Source: Mastacembelus armatus
Taxonomy: Eukaryota; Chordata; Actinopteri; Synbranchiformes; Mastacembelidae
Length of the DNA stretch: 64,000 nt
Assembly: GCF_900324485.2 (NCBI RefSeq)
Contig: NC_046649.1
Coordinates: 18,657,665 to 18,721,664, forward strand
Reading direction: 5' to 3'
Every line of letters begins with the position of its first letter. Positions within the stretch are counted from its first letter, which is position 1. The notes beneath the pieces were generated by a model, which had not been told where the DNA came from, did no database searches, and saw only the letters and a program-made list of their open reading frames with translations. The position numbers were made by a program, and so were the translations under genes. Positions 13,080 through 32,244 of this stretch are shown in pieces.

Positions 13080-16000
13080 GCTATTAGGAAATAGAAAAAT
13101 AAAGATTAATAAATAAATGGTGAATAAATAAATAGCTTTAGCATATTTTGTCAACGGGTGTAATGAATTTAATTGATTAATTTAATTAATTAATTTAATT
13201 TTTTAGCTTTATAGTTCCAGGATCCTGGTACATTTATGTGTAACAGAGTTATCAGACCCTTTATAGCCTCCTACTAATTTGTTTAGCCAGTGCTATAGTT
13301 TTGTGGATATTCCCTTGTTATTGAAGAAAGTACTTCTGATTGTAGCTGTCATGATGTAAAACACAATGTTTATGGTGACTAATCAACATTAAATGTGTTT
13401 TATAAGAAAGATTACTCCATGCAACACTTTTTAAACTGGAAGTGAAACAGCTGTACTTTCTATATATACTCCTGACACTACAGTATCTCTTTCACAGGCA
13501 TAGTACATTTTCTGTGGTCATTTGCTATGATGCCTCTGGTTCATTTTCACTGTATATGTAATTAAATTTGGTTTTAATGTTCAAAAACAGCCAGTAACAT
13601 AACAAATCTCATTAAACGTAGTTGAGTGACGGGAGCAGCAGTAGCAGTCGCCAAGGCAAGTCGATTTTTTTTTCTCCTCTGTTTTTTAACCTGAATTATA
13701 GATTTCATTGCCCGCATAACTACAGAGGGAGGCTTAGCTCATTATGGTCTATAATCCAGTCTGTGAGCTCCCTGAATTGGCAGTGCAATGACATATCAGT
13801 ATTGTCCTTGGTAGAGAGAGAAGGTGGAAATGTAACAAAACAGTGTAGAGGAAATGTTAACAAAATAACTGTGAGGGAGAAGAAACAACTTTTCTGGCTA
13901 TGACTGAGCACCAGCTGGGAATACAAGGAACACGGTTGTAGCAATACTGTTTCTGTACTCATTCAGTTTGGCTGGTCCAGCACTGCAACAGCTATTTGAT
14001 TAACTCTAAATACTTTGAATGTCATGGACTAAATGAGCTTTTAGTGCAACCTGCACTCAGAAAAGCTGAACAGTCCAAATTCTACAAAAAATGCAAAACC
14101 CATAACTGGAAAATACATCTAACCAACATGCAGCATACAATGATACAGAGTTATCTTTGGGCTCTTTCTGCAGAAATACATCATGCATTAAAAATAAGAC
14201 AACTCATGCCAACCAAACACCATACAGCTCTGCATTCACTTGCAAATAGCATGGAGATGTTCTGCCAAGCTGCAGGCTGTGTCAGAAACATTAACTTTTT
14301 ATTGTCTTGTGACATATATGCTTATTCATCTCATTTCATTGTCAGAGAGCATTTATCAGAGTGAGCAGTTACCAACCATCTCTATATACCCCTAGCAAAC
14401 TCTAACATAGGCCTAATCTGTCATGATGTTGAAAAATATATTTTGAAAGCATATTACATTTCACTTACATTTTTTCCCCCCAAATGCTCACTACTGTCAG
14501 CACTCACATAATTTACCTTCTTTCTGTTTTGTCAAAAAATATTATATTCCAGAAGTCACAGTCATCAGTTGCCCCTACCTACAACAACACACTCACACAA
14601 TGGGAGATACACATAGATGCTCCGCTCACCTTCCGAGCAGCTAAATGATATTTTCTTCTGAAATATATATTAATAATGGCTTTTTAAAATACAGCTGGGT
14701 AAATACAGTGCAAAATACTCCTTTTATGTATTTTTGGACCAAAATCATTCAATTAGCCTCTAAGTGATATCCCAGGTCAAAAAGTAGCAGTTTGTTTGAC
14801 TGAAGTTCTTCTTTATTCATCTAAAAAATGTTGGCAACTTCAACCTTATTTGTTTAAACATTTACTTGCTAATAGGTGATTTAATTGCTCTAAACAAATG
14901 CTATCTTTCTGAAACACATTTCAGCACTGCCCAGTACCCACATCCTTGAACAATGACAAGCTTTCAGAGACGACAGAATTAAAATTCAAAGGCAAGGCAG
15001 TTCATTTCAGTTCCAGGAACTGCTGTGTGAAAAACACTTGACTGATTTTAATCACATTCTTATTTATTTCAGCTTAAAGCTCAGCATGACTTTTTAAAAC
15101 CCAGTGGTGAGTTTCATTGTTTTCATAGTGCAACAGCACCATCTAGCAGGTTGCTTTAGGTATTACTGTTACTCACCAAAGCCTTTAGATACTCACATTA
15201 AAAGAGCTGTTTTTGCAACACTGTTGAAATAGCAAATATACAACAGGATTTTTTAAAGAATACTTTATCTCCCTGTCTATTATGCACACAGTTGAGTCTA
15301 CATTATTGTTTTCTACATGTGTCTACACTATTCAGTTATAAGATTGCCAAACCACGACGAATGAGTCATGGGATATGAATGGCATTTGGAAAATACAATA
15401 AAATCCGTCTTTGAAAGTCATTGCATTATTCTTCTCAAAAACATAAACAAGAGTGTAAACAAAATTAGCATTAAAAAGCTTACATTTTTGAGAGAGGTGA
15501 CCTTGCTTAGGATTCAGAATGAAGTCGCTTCTCTTTTCCATAGTTAAATTAGTTTGTAATGAAAAATTTTAAACTGAAATAAAAAAGAAATCATAAAATT
15601 AAGCACTTCATTAGATAACATTGCACTTTCATAGAACCCTTTTTGCTGAACTTTATTTCATTTGACAGTTCCACTAGAGTATGAGTTTGTGAAATGAGTT
15701 TGTGTGAAAAACATGTGAGTTAATATAATACACCTTCTAATATGCAGAGAGACTCAGAGAGATTCCTGTGGGTTTTAAGTATGTAATTATGTAGAATATG
15801 ATTTTTTCCTACTTAGACACAAGCTGCAGGTGTGAGCTATCTTTAATGTTGGTATTAGTGTTTAGTGTCGGTGTTAGTTAATGCTATCTTTAGTGATAAG
15901 TAATGTAAGTTGATTACTTTTAATGGAATATGTTTTGCAAATATAGTTTTTATTAATCAAAGGACTTAATAATATTATACTATCATTCCATGGCTGTGAA

Positions 16001-16603
16001 TCATGTAGGTGCAGCTATTATAATAGCAATGAAATACTTGACACTACAAGCAAACAATATAAGATACTTATCATTTTATTTCATTTAATTTATATCGTTT
16101 TAGACACATCTGAACAATTCTTCACAGATGTACATTCCTGTTCAGCAGTGAGATGTTCATGTCACTGCCTTGATTTAAGCTGTTTTTGCACAAGAAAGTA
16201 TACACACTGCCCCCTACTCCATGACATCAACAGTCCTGGGATCTTCTCTCTAATGAAGCCATTTATATTAGTGACAAATGTGATCATCCTCTCTTTCTTC
16301 CTGTCTCTTTTATCAACTCCACTTGCAGCTGGTGTTCAGTGAGTGTGTGTGACCATCATTAAAAATGTATACCATCTCTCCAAACAGTGTCCTGACAAGC
16401 CACTTGTGCTTATTGGATATCAGTCATTAAAATTTAGTGAAGAGGGCAAAGCCTGGTCTAGGTCGGCATCAGGTTCTTCATTCAGGCTATGGATGTTATA
16501 ACCTCGACAGGCACCACTACTGATGTTTCGGGGCTGTACGCTCTGACACAGTTGTTGCCTGTCTCTGTTGGTGCTGTAGCTGAGTCGAAACAACAATAAC
16601 AAC
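13080..16603. other. intergenic sequence upstream of cdcp2
   Basis: Nothing coding is supported here. A TTAATTAATTTAATT-rich patch lies near 13,165-13,200. The longest open frame (13,996-14,364, plus, 122 codons) has no recognisable domain. The cdcp2 promoter and 5'UTR should lie in the last few hundred bases before 16,604. Confidence 0.5.
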
Positions 16604-20119
<3,516 letters not shown>

Positions 20120-20124
20120 ACATA

Positions 20125-20420
20125 AACTACCAGTCAAAAGTTTGGACATGTCTCCATTATTCCAAGGTTTCTTGAAACTTACGTAGTTTAATGTCTGAAT
20201 GTAGGCCTACTCTGAAATGAAAACATAGAACAAATAAACAACTGGGCATAAAAGGAGATGCATTTTATATAACTCTGAAAAATATGTTATTTTTCAGTTT
20301 TTGGTCATCTAAACTCTTCTTACCTTTGTACCATTTCAGGTTGTTCACTGGACTTGAACTGCTTAAAATTCAATAAAAACTGGAAAAACTGAGGTGTGTC
20401 CAAACTTTTGACTGGCAGTG
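20125..20420. mobile_element. Tc1/mariner-like MITE in the cdcp2 3'UTR
   Basis: The ends are inverted: left AACTACCAGTCAAAAGTTTG matches right CACTGCCAGTCAAAAGTTTG (reverse strand), with about 30 bp of terminal similarity. TA flanks both sides (20123-20124 and 20421-20422). The 296-bp interior has no transposase frame, so it is non-autonomous. This terminal motif is widespread in fish. The element begins 5 bp after the cdcp2 stop codon and holds two AATAAA signals. Confidence 0.8.
20233..20377 (+). terminator. poly(A) signals for cdcp2 supplied by the MITE
   Basis: AATAAA occurs at 20233-20238 and 20372-20377, both inside the MITE and 114 and 253 bases after the stop codon. A further AATAAA lies near 20,646 outside the element. 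Which one is used cannot be told from sequence. Confidence 0.55.
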
Positions 20421-20802
20421 TATATACTTTGCATACAGTCTTAGTGAACAAAGAAAGGACTCCAATGTGAAAGAATCACTTTTTAAATCATAATTCAATC
20501 AAAGCATCCATGCATGATTTCAGTACAAAAAAAGAGTATTAACATCACCACCACCATTGCACTGCACTGCATGTTCCTGATAATTATTTACATGGAGAAA
20601 AAAAAAAAAAACAGTGTAAGGCTGCTAATGTGCCACAAAATGTATTAAATAAAAGTATTTAGTATCTATTTGAAAGAAAATACAGAAAATGATATAAACA
20701 AAATAAAAATAAAATGTGTATGTATGAAAACAATCATAAAATTCAAGTAAAACAACTGGAAGTCTTCAAATGGCAGTTAAAGGCTCCATCTTGTTTATCT
20801 AA

Positions 20803-22369
20803 TTATTTCTTGTATTTAGAAACCAGCTGATTTACTGATATTGTGTTGTCCTTCACTTGAGTTCTGATCTCAGGGTTGTGTTTGAAGGCAAACACCAATG
20901 CTCTAACTGTCTTTCTGTATGAGCTGCTCACTAACCGGGAGCTCTGGTGAAACACCTCTCTCTCAATGTTGTCTATGAGACCTGAATCCTCCTGCAAAGT
21001 TAGATAACAAAATACAATGAACATGGATGCATGCATGCATTAATTATGCATTATTCATGTTTAGTAATTAGCTGCCTTCAACCACAGCTGCAAGATAAAC
21101 ACATATTTTTTTCAAGTGATATATATTTTCAATTGTTAGATATAAGTGGACTTGAAGCCAATGTACTATATGTTGTTGTAACAAGCATAGCCAGTATTGT
21201 TTTTTTTTTTTTACTGCTGAATATACGGTATATAATTTCAGAAAAGCTATTTTTGATGTATGACTTGTGTCAAATTACATGTGAACCTTACTGATTTTGT
21301 GAATGTCTTAATTAATGATCTACTGAATACATTTTCTGATAAGAAAGGAAGTAAGACGGGAGGTTGATGTGATCTGAGACAGCAAAATTACGTGGAAAAC
21401 AGGACTTGGACAAAGTTTTATAAATTCATATGACTGGACACCACATAAAGTGGCTTGTCTTTCAATAAATATTTACAAAATTACAAAACTAGTTTAATTT
21501 AAATTTAATGCAAGATAAAATCACTTTGAACGCAAAAATATAGTAATAAAATATAGTGAATTTAGCCATTGCATTGAATTTTATCAAGAAACTCCTCACC
21601 TTGACCTCCAGGGCTTCCGACATTAGTCTTCTAGCGTTGCTCCTGAGTCCTTCAGATTGTTTATCAGAGTGCACTTCAATAGATGGCTTATTGGAATTCT
21701 CCTCAATGAATGTCCTCCAGTCAGTGTAAACCTTTGCTGCCACTGAACTCACCTCCAGGTCCTGGTGCTTTCGCATCTTGTTTACAGTGTGACCTTAGAG
21801 GAGAAAGGTTTTCATTATGCACTGAACAAATTTAGATGTTGTTAATTTGATAAAGGGCCTGACATTTAAACATAGCTTTAATAGCTAATTGCTTTTTGGT
21901 GTTATAATACTCTTGTAACACAAACCTTTGCTATATTTTGATGTCTTTCACATCAGTAATGCAGCCATGCAAGTTGTCAAACACCATAAAAAGCCATGCA
22001 GACAGCTGGATCTTATCTAGGTCTGCAGCCTACCGATTTTTGTGGACTTGAGAACCTCCCTGGATGGGATCTTCTTGCTCAGCTCTGTCAGGGCAGTCAG
22101 CAGGTTGTCCTTGCTCTGGTCTGGCAACTCCAGCATCGATTTGTAGCGCATGATGTCCTCAATCACAACCACCCTCTGTAAGACACATGAGGGCAATAAA
22201 AGACAATGAAATCTCTGTGTCGCACAGTAACATGTCCGATCATTCACACGTAGGACTGATAACTCACCCGTAAAGACTCAATTGTAGTTTGTTTGTAAAC
22301 TTTGTCATTGCTCTTTGACGTTGTAGGAGTTTCCCCCTTCGGAAGCCGCACGACAAATTTATCCATCAT
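20803..22369 (-). CDS. tceanc2: TFIIS N-terminal and central domain-containing protein 2
   Basis: Four coding exons on the minus strand: 22369-22268, 22175-22034, 21793-21600 and 20991-20803. They give 208 aa, the same length as I remember for human TCEANC2. The protein begins [15 protein letters not shown]; either of the two adjacent ATGs (22369 or 22366) could start it. Residues about 36-105 ([13 protein letters not shown] to DWRTFIEEN) form the TFIIS N-terminal (LW-type) helical domain. The last part ([19 protein letters not shown] to [10 protein letters not shown]) corresponds to the start of the TFIIS central domain. The zinc ribbon that TFIIS uses to rescue stalled RNA polymerase II is absent, so a direct transcript-cleavage role is unlikely. 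Nuclear location is inferred from the family. It is head-to-head with tmem59. Confidence 0.97.
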
Positions 22370-23346
22370 CAAACACAAATTGCGAATTTCAACAAACTAT
22401 CGATAAAACAGTCTATGTTCATAAAATGTGACTGTTTGTCGACAATGAAAGTTCAGCTCTGGAGGAGTGTCCACAGCTAGCTACTGTTAGCTAAGCTAAC
22501 ATTTACCTGGCTAACGCTATTGTTAGTTTGAAATCCCATACAACAAGCTCATTGTTAGCTTAAATCATGTCATTCGTCCATACTTCCAATGTCCATAGCT
22601 GCCTTTATGGTGGCAGCTGTGGCATATTTTATATTTGGCAAAGCTAACAGCAGCTACAAGGCAGGAGAAACTCCTAGCCACTGATGTTGCCTTCAATAGA
22701 TCTGGAAATTACAGCCAACGCATGGATCCGTCCACACTAGGTGGACGTACACGTAGGCCTAATACAAAATTAATAAACAATTAATGACACTAGTAAACGC
22801 AGAAAAGTAAAGAAATGCAATACACTACAAGTCTTGTAAAAAAAATCTCATAAAGGTATTAGAAACGCTAATTTGCATTTCCATCGTGCAGGAAATATGT
22901 AATGTATCCATGAGCGAAAATATGATTGTTCGACTGCACTTTAAGTTGTTTACCTTTTGTTATCAATATGCAAAAAGCCCATTCAACTTAGTAATATAAT
23001 ATTCTGCATTTTTTTCTACTGCATAAAATACTTGTGTTCTGAATTTGTGTGCTCCAGACGACACAGAACAATCGGTTATAAATGTATTGTAATAAAAGCC
23101 GTGGACAAATGTATTAAATTCAAATAAAAACGATAAATGCGTTGCTCTGCCACGAAAATTAGAGATTTGCCGAACTACCAGTCCACCCTGTCATTTCAGA
23201 ACCTGTCAGAAGAATAGAGAAGTATACGAGGAGTCTTTAAACGCAACAGAACTATTATATGAATAGTCTCGCGTAAAACACGGTTCCCGCGAGAATATCT
23301 GTTGGACAGGAAGAGTAGCCTGTTTGTTTAGATTTTAGCAGACAAA
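22370..23346. promoter_or_regulatory. divergent promoter region of tceanc2 and tmem59
   Basis: The two start codons are 977 bp apart on opposite strands, so both 5'UTRs and promoters must lie here. A cluster of GCTAGC, TTAGCTAA, GCTAAC and TTAGC words lies at about 22,476-22,550, close to the tceanc2 start; similar words occur near most other gene starts in this window. No TATA box was identified with confidence. Confidence 0.7.
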
Positions 23347-25845
<2,499 letters not shown>

Positions 25846-26774
25846 AAGCCAAAGCTGTAGCAGGGAAAGGATACCCTACTTTATGAATGGGCTTTAGCTG
25901 ATTTTTATCCTCTTGCACAAGATATCTTTCTGTGGTCTAAACAGGAATAATTACTTGCAGAATATTTTGTATTACTGATATGGCTTGTCTCCCATTTGAA
26001 ACTGAACTGGAGCAATGAAAAGGTGTTTTTTTTTTTCTGTATATTAGTATAATTGAGGCATTATGTTAAAGTGGTGGTACTACAGGTTAAACAGGTTTTT
26101 GAAATATTTTTCCAATTTTAACCTGTGCATTTGCTTTCTATTGTGGTGTGTTTATTCTGAATGTTTAATGAATTCTTTGTGACTTGAAGTGATACAGGTT
26201 TCACCCAAACCCTGGATATATGGTAATATAGATTGTGCTAATATTGCATAGTCTTCCTGTTTGTTCAGTTGTTTCTATTTTCTATATGATATTGAATTTT
26301 ACAAAAATTAACACTTTTAATATTGAGGGTACATATAATAGGTCTTTCCCTCTCCACTGTTTTCTGTTCTCATGACAATGATGGTTCATAATTAAACATT
26401 ATATGGAGTGAAATTGTTTTACAGTGATCTGACTTTTTTTTCCAGCCATATATATTGTAGCTCACCTATGGGTCAGTAAATTTGAAAAAAAAAATCTAAA
26501 CAATGTAGCTGTAGAAAAAATAAGGCTTACCCATTGAATTCATGTCTTAAATCTACAAATGTTTCTCCAAATATTATGCCATGTGTACACTTTTCAGTAC
26601 TTTAATAATCAAGGTTTGGTGTGTGAAAATTTAGCAGTAATTTAGGAATTTCAACAAAAAAATCTTGCACAAGGACCCCCTTGAAAACAGGGTGTCAAGA
26701 TCACCTTCACCATCACATCAAGTATTTTTCAACCACAATATGACAACCAAGGAAGTTGGATATATGTAAAATAC

Positions 26775-26780
26775 TTTATT
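26775..26780 (-). terminator. poly(A) signal of lrrc42
   Basis: AATAAA on the minus strand, about 90 bases after the lrrc42 stop, predicts a very short 3'UTR. The convergent tmem59 transcript probably ends near 26,400, so the two genes are separated by only about 350 bp. Confidence 0.7.
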
Positions 26781-26868
26781 TATAAAAAATGTATCAACAT
26801 TCCTACATGAAGCCAAGAAATATTTACAGTTTGTGAATCATCTTGGAAAACTCACATCGATGCATGTA

Positions 26869-28807
26869 TTAATAGCTGTTCAGCAAGTCAATGTCCTCTG
26901 CAGTAAGTGCTGATGTGGACAAACGTTTTGTTGGAGGGCTGTGTTGAGTACCATCACATCTTTCTGTCTGACGCTGCCTTTTTTTGATATTGTTCCAGGA
27001 AGGCTTTGCTTGATAATTTGTGGTGTAAGGAACCTGTTTCTCTGTTATGTGATTGTTTGTTTCTGGCCTGTGGAAATGAAGCCTCTCTCCCTTTGCTTCA
27101 TCCTCACTTTCACATACCAGAGGTGCTGCATTCAGGACTTCTCTGACAAACTTCTGTCTCCCAACTACAGGACAAAAATAAGACCATCTCTGCTCATAAG
27201 GTATAAAATGTAATCACAAATCATTACAATGTAAAAATAAATGTAAAATAAACTCACAAAAGCGAAGCGCTGACGTTCTTGATTCTTCAATTTTTTTCTG
27301 TTTTGGCATTTGTGTGCTATTTGTTTCCCACTGGTTTATCACCTGAAAATGAGTCAAACATCTTACAAGACCTAAGATGCTATTACACCTGCAACATTTA
27401 TCCAATAATTACAAAACTTACTCTAAGGTAGGGGTGGACAACCCATGTTCCTCTAGGGCCAATGGCCTGCTTGTGTTTCAACTATCCCTGCCCTACTCAG
27501 GATCAGTGAATGTGTTCAGTCAATCACAAGCTGGAAGGAAGCTGGTTTGGCTAGCCGTGCTTTAAGAAAAGCCTGTGTGTACTTTTACTGATATCTAAGA
27601 ATATTTACCTGTTCTGCCCATCCTTCAGTTTTACATCTGGAGTGATCAAAGGTGTCCAGTGGTTTCTCAGAATGACTGAGCCCCAACAGGTTCCATATGG
27701 TTGTCTTCAATCCTGTACCAAGCTGGAGGTATAGTTTGTGTTTAGGTATCAGCATCACAGTAAGCTTAAGTGTTACATCTAACTGTTACTGGCTCACCTT
27801 CAAACTGGTCCCAGATACATCAAGTTGTTGAAGTTTCGGGAGACACGTGAGGTACTTGAGAGCCCTCTCTGAGATAGGATTATCTGTATGTGAGACAGAG
27901 AACAACTGATCAACATTTTAATGATGGATGTCACCTTGAAGGTGGTGGTGTTTGGTATTTTCACTACAAAATGGAAGCAGATAATATTGTAGAAACTAAC
28001 AGGAAACATCAAGGAACTGAAGACAGTCCAGTCCCTTCTTCATCATCCTGATAGGTGCAGTCAGTCTTTGCAGGCCAGCGTCTGACAAGCCGTTACCACC
28101 GATGAAAAGCTGAATGAGGCTGCTAAAGAACAAATCCAGAAGTGTTAGTAAACATCATTGCTTAAATTCTCCACATTGTATCTTTGCAACTTAAAAGCCA
28201 TATTACCTTGCCAACGAGCTGTCTGTTAGATGCTGGAATATCTCATGGTCATCACCCAGTCTGCAGCCAAACAAATCCAGAGACTTTAAACTGTGGAATG
28301 TTTTTATTTCATCCATCCTCTCATGCAAAAGAGGAAACCTGTAGAAAGTAAAGAAATGTTTCTGTTTGTGGCAAACAAACTTTGAGAGGCTGGGAGATTC
28401 GGTGGCAGCTTAACGTACCTATTTCGCAAACAGAGAGACTCCAGCACCATCTGCCCGTATGCGTCACTGAATAACCTCAGCGCTTTTGGCGAAATATCTG
28501 CGTTTAAAAATGCACGGTTCTCCTCTGCCGCTGCAAAAAGTCTGTCTCCTATTTGCTCAGGGAAGCCGACCAGAGATTCCACATGGTGAATGTTGTCAGC
28601 TACGAACAGCAGAGTGATGTCAAACAGAGATTTTGTTGTGTACCTCAGACTTCCCTCTGCATTGTAAGTAAACATAAAGTGCTCTTTTCTCGGCACAAAC
28701 GGATTTGTCCTTCTGCACGACGACACTGGCTTTGGGTGTGCCAGGACTATGTCACTGACACGACGAAGCTTACCTCTTTCTCGGACATAAATGGTCTCAT
28801 TATCCAT
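26869..28807 (-). CDS. lrrc42: leucine-rich repeat-containing protein 42
   Basis: Seven coding exons on the minus strand: 28807-28419, 28338-28207, 28122-28001, 27883-27798, 27722-27609, 27342-27258 and 27164-26869 (407 aa). The start is the ATG giving MDNETIYVRERGKLR; the frame stays open upstream but has no earlier ATG. The N-terminal part has YTTKSLFDITLLFVADNIHH and VESLVGFPEQIGDRLFAAAE, both conserved in LRRC42. Leucine-rich repeats lie at about 130-270 (SLKSLDLFGCRLGDDHEIF, LIQLFIGGNGLSDAGLQRL, LQFLDVSYNPISERAL, LQQLDVSGTSLK). The C-terminus is Lys/Arg-rich and finishes EDIDLLNSY, like the human WDLLNSY end. The molecular role is poorly known; nuclear location is likely from the basic tail. 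It is head-to-head with yipf1. Confidence 0.96.
27427..27570. repeat. possible hAT-type MITE remnant in lrrc42 intron 5
   Basis: AGGGGTGGACAACCCATGTT followed by CCTCTAGGGCCAATGGCCTG resembles one end of a fish repeat that begins with a GGGGTGGGCAAT-type sequence. The other inverted end is not evident, so this would be a one-ended remnant. The identification is tentative. Confidence 0.35.
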
Positions 28808-29751
28808 AGTAAGCTCACACAAAACACCTGAAGCCCAGCAAAAACACAGAGTAGCTCACTAGCTAGCTAATGAATAGGCTCGCTGACTGTGCTAAAACCG
28901 CGACCAAAAGAATCCTTATGTCTTGACTTCGACTGTTTTTATCACGTGTTATCTTTTATCATCATAGTCCACATTGTTCGACGATCTCCCTAATATTTTT
29001 TTATGTTTTTTGTACAACTACTTCGAGTTATTTACCGTAGCCTAAACAGCAAGTTTACCAGTTGTATTTGTTCTTTGCTAACTTCACACTAAAAGTCCAC
29101 TACTAATAGAAGCTTGATTCAAGATCCCAGAATATTAAATAGACACGATAATTACAAAGAATTTCCTGATAATAAACTTTTTGACTGTTATCATTAATCT
29201 ACCAATGACACTGTGAATTATAATGTTAACATTAAAAAAATTAAACTTTTATTTTGAAAATATTTAGGAACAGGAACAAGTCTTGTTTACATACGTATTA
29301 CGTCCTGCTCCAGGCTATGCTAACCCGAGAGAGATGAAATGATTTCTATACGTTTTGTATGATAATTTGGTAAGAACGCATGGTTTAAATGAAACAATTA
29401 AAACTACATACTGTGTTTTAAATATAACTGGGGTTCTTGCCATTTTAACCTGTTCTAATGTTATATTAGGTAGTTAATGATAATGTAAAGTTGTTGAGCT
29501 GTTAAGTGAGGAGTTTGTAGGCTAGCTAACTTATGCTAGCATAACATACCAGGGGTATGTTACACGTCATTTAGTAGCTCCGTTTTAAACCAACACACGT
29601 AGAAGGATCGGAAGGCTTTGAAGCTGACAAAAGTTACGTTTCTCTTCCTCACAGGGTTTTGATTCTGGTTCTGAATTAAGTTTTCACAACTTTAATTTGC
29701 CGATAAGTTTCCCCAGAGACGAACCAGGTTACGGGCCGTGAATCCGTTTAA
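28808..29751. promoter_or_regulatory. divergent promoter region of lrrc42 and yipf1
   Basis: The two start codons are 944 bp apart on opposite strands. AGCTAGCTAA at about 28,860 lies next to the lrrc42 start, and GCTAGCTAACTTATGCTAGC at 29,521-29,540 precedes yipf1. No TATA box was recognised. A single shared bidirectional promoter or two separate ones are both possible. Confidence 0.65.
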
Positions 29752-32244
29752 ATGGCGTCGACAAATGATCCGTTTCAATTTCAAGGTGACTGTCCTCCTT
29801 TGGATTTTATAACAAGTGACAGTTTTCATTTATGATTAGCTATATCATATCTGTAAACGCACATCAACTATCCCCTCTCAAGCCTGATATGAGTTTGTAA
29901 AGCTGTCAGAAATTTATAGAGTAATAGTTTCCATTTATCTCTTCCATGAACTTAGAGTTTGAAGAAACTGGTAATCTCTTGGACGCCAACAGAGATGCAA
30001 CCAGCGTTTACATTCCAGATGAAGGTACCAAACCTGAGAAGCAGAGAAAAGCTGCTGATTTCACTCATGATGTTGATGAGGATCCACATGGCACTGATGA
30101 CAAAACAGAGGTCAGAAAAGAAGTGCTGAGAGTGTACAATGTTGACATCGATTTGATGGTATTTGTTTTATTATTAATATTTTTGTCACCTTGTTTTTTC
30201 TATTGCAGCTTCTCTTTGGGCAAAAGAAGAGTGCTCCTTTCTGGACATTTGAGTACTACCAAAGATTCTTTGACATCGAGACCCATCATGTAACATACTT
30301 ACAAATTATTTCAATGACATTTTCCCATTATGATCAGTTTGCATATGTAACTGTTGCTGACATTTCTTTTAGGTGAAGGAAAGAATCATTGGATCAGTGC
30401 TGCCATGGCCTGGAAAGAATTTTATTCATGTCTACCTTCGTAGAAATCCTGATCTTTATGGTTGGTCCATATCCAGTTTAACATTCTTACCTTAATTAAG
30501 AGGTTGTGTTTCCCTATTGCACTAAATTTGGTAATATTTGTCTTAATGTTGCTTGAAAGAAATACAGACTGAAGTTTCACTGCTTTATATTTGTGCTCTC
30601 AGGTCCATTCTGGATTTGCACCACTTTTGTGTTTGCTGTTGCAATCAGTGGAAACATATCCAACTTTTTGGTGCACTCAGGAAAACCAAACTATAAGTAT
30701 ACCCCAGACTTTGGAAAAGGTAAGTGCTGTCATTCTTTGGTATTCATAGTTGACTTGTTGAATAAGATTTCAATTTCTCTTTAAATGGTTTTGTTTGTTA
30801 TTTGCTTTGTTTTTCAGTGACTATAGCTGCAACAGCGATCTTCAGCTATGCTTGGTTGGTGCCCCTTTCCCTCTGGGGTTTCCTGCTATGGAGAAACAAC
30901 AAGATCATGAACTTGGTGTCATACTCTTTTATGGAGATTGTCTGTGTGTATGGATATTCTCTTTCAATTTACATACCTGCAGTGGTAAGACCTGATTTTT
31001 AGCATATGTATTTTGGCGTTACATTCAGTGTAATAGAGGTTATTTCATTTTTGAGTAAAACTTGAGTCGAAAAGCTTCTCTTATCCATTTGGCATGGTTT
31101 CTCAGTTGCATTTTCTGTGCATCAAAAAAATAAAGTAATACCTTACAAAATGATGACAGGAATTTTTAACACAATAGAGATTTCGCTATACAATGTTAAT
31201 TTTTTTAGAATATCATATTGATAAATAGAAGATACAAAATATTCTGCCTCTTGTTACAATGTAATGTGGCTGCTAAACATAATTTTGAAAGTTGCTGAAA
31301 GCTTTAAATAATAGTCTTAATATTTCTTTTAAATGAGACTTTTCTTTCCTTTTTAAGGTCTTATGGATTCTCCCATATGAATGGGTGAGGTGGTGCTCCA
31401 TCGTGGTGGCTCTTTGCCTCTCGGGCTCAGTTCTGGTGATGACTTTCTGGCCTGCAGTCAGGGACGACCACCCCAAAGTTATCATAGCGGTCATGTCAGC
31501 TGTAGTGGTGCTCAACATCCTGCTTGCTGTTGGTTGTAAGGTAAAGGTGCTGCTGGTAGGATTAATTTGAGGGGAATGGAAAATAAATCAGTTTGGGGAA
31601 ATAAGATACAGCACTCAATGTCCTGCCTTTGTAAACTACATCTGCATTAATCTAGTTGATTCAGGCCGCCTGTCCATCTTGGCATAGATAACAATGATTA
31701 GCCACTCATTTGTCCTTAGAGATCTCAGTAGCAATTGTCTGCATCAGTCACAGACACAAAACGACATGAAGACTTTATGTCTGTCCCTGTGTGTTTCTAG
31801 GAAACAGCTATACCTGATAGTCTCAAGTTAATTCCTAGTGGACAGACTCTTCATTGGAAATTTTGACCGCATTTGCTAATTGGTGTGAGAACGGGTTGTT
31901 GGTGCACTGCTTGTGATTGCTGTCTGGTCCACTGCGCTATCGCATGTCTACTCAAATTCATGTAATTAGTCTACAAAGAAGCCTTTGTCTGACAACTGAC
32001 CAAGATGAATGGATTGAAAGAATGCTGTATTCTCTGTTGCTGAAAAGTTTCTCACAACCACTCCAGCCTTTGTTCTTAATTAGTTGTAGTAGTAGTTTCT
32101 CTTAATCATGTAATTGCCTCATTGCGGACTCTTCATTTCCTTCATATGTTTTTTCAGGTCTATTTCTTTAGCAAACCAGAACCTGTACAACCAGTTAACA
32201 ATCCTGCTGCAACAGAGGTGACCAAGGCACCATCTTCGTCATGA
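29752..32244 (+). CDS. yipf1: Yip1 domain family member 1 (Golgi multi-pass protein)
   Basis: Eight coding exons: 29752-29785, 29956-30110, 30209-30289, 30373-30460, 30603-30719, 30818-30984, 31358-31540 and 32158-32244 (303 aa; human about 306). The hydrophilic cytoplasmic N-terminal part (1-118) includes ELLFGQKKSAPFWTFEYYQ. The Yip1 domain follows with five hydrophobic segments near 121-143, 160-184, 193-222, 227-247 and 254-278; the conserved PFWICTTFVFAVAISGN, AYAWLVP-type and VSYSFMEIVCVYGYSL stretches are present. YIPF proteins sit in ER-Golgi membranes and act with Rab GTPases in vesicle traffic and Golgi structure. The last segment SKPEPVQPVNNP is a short polar tail. A donor site (GTAAAT, 32259) follows the stop by 14 bases. 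Confidence 0.98.

Noticed and set aside
13996-14364. 122-codon open frame on the plus strand
   Set aside because: No domain, no splice or promoter context, ordinary composition; expected by chance in 64 kb.
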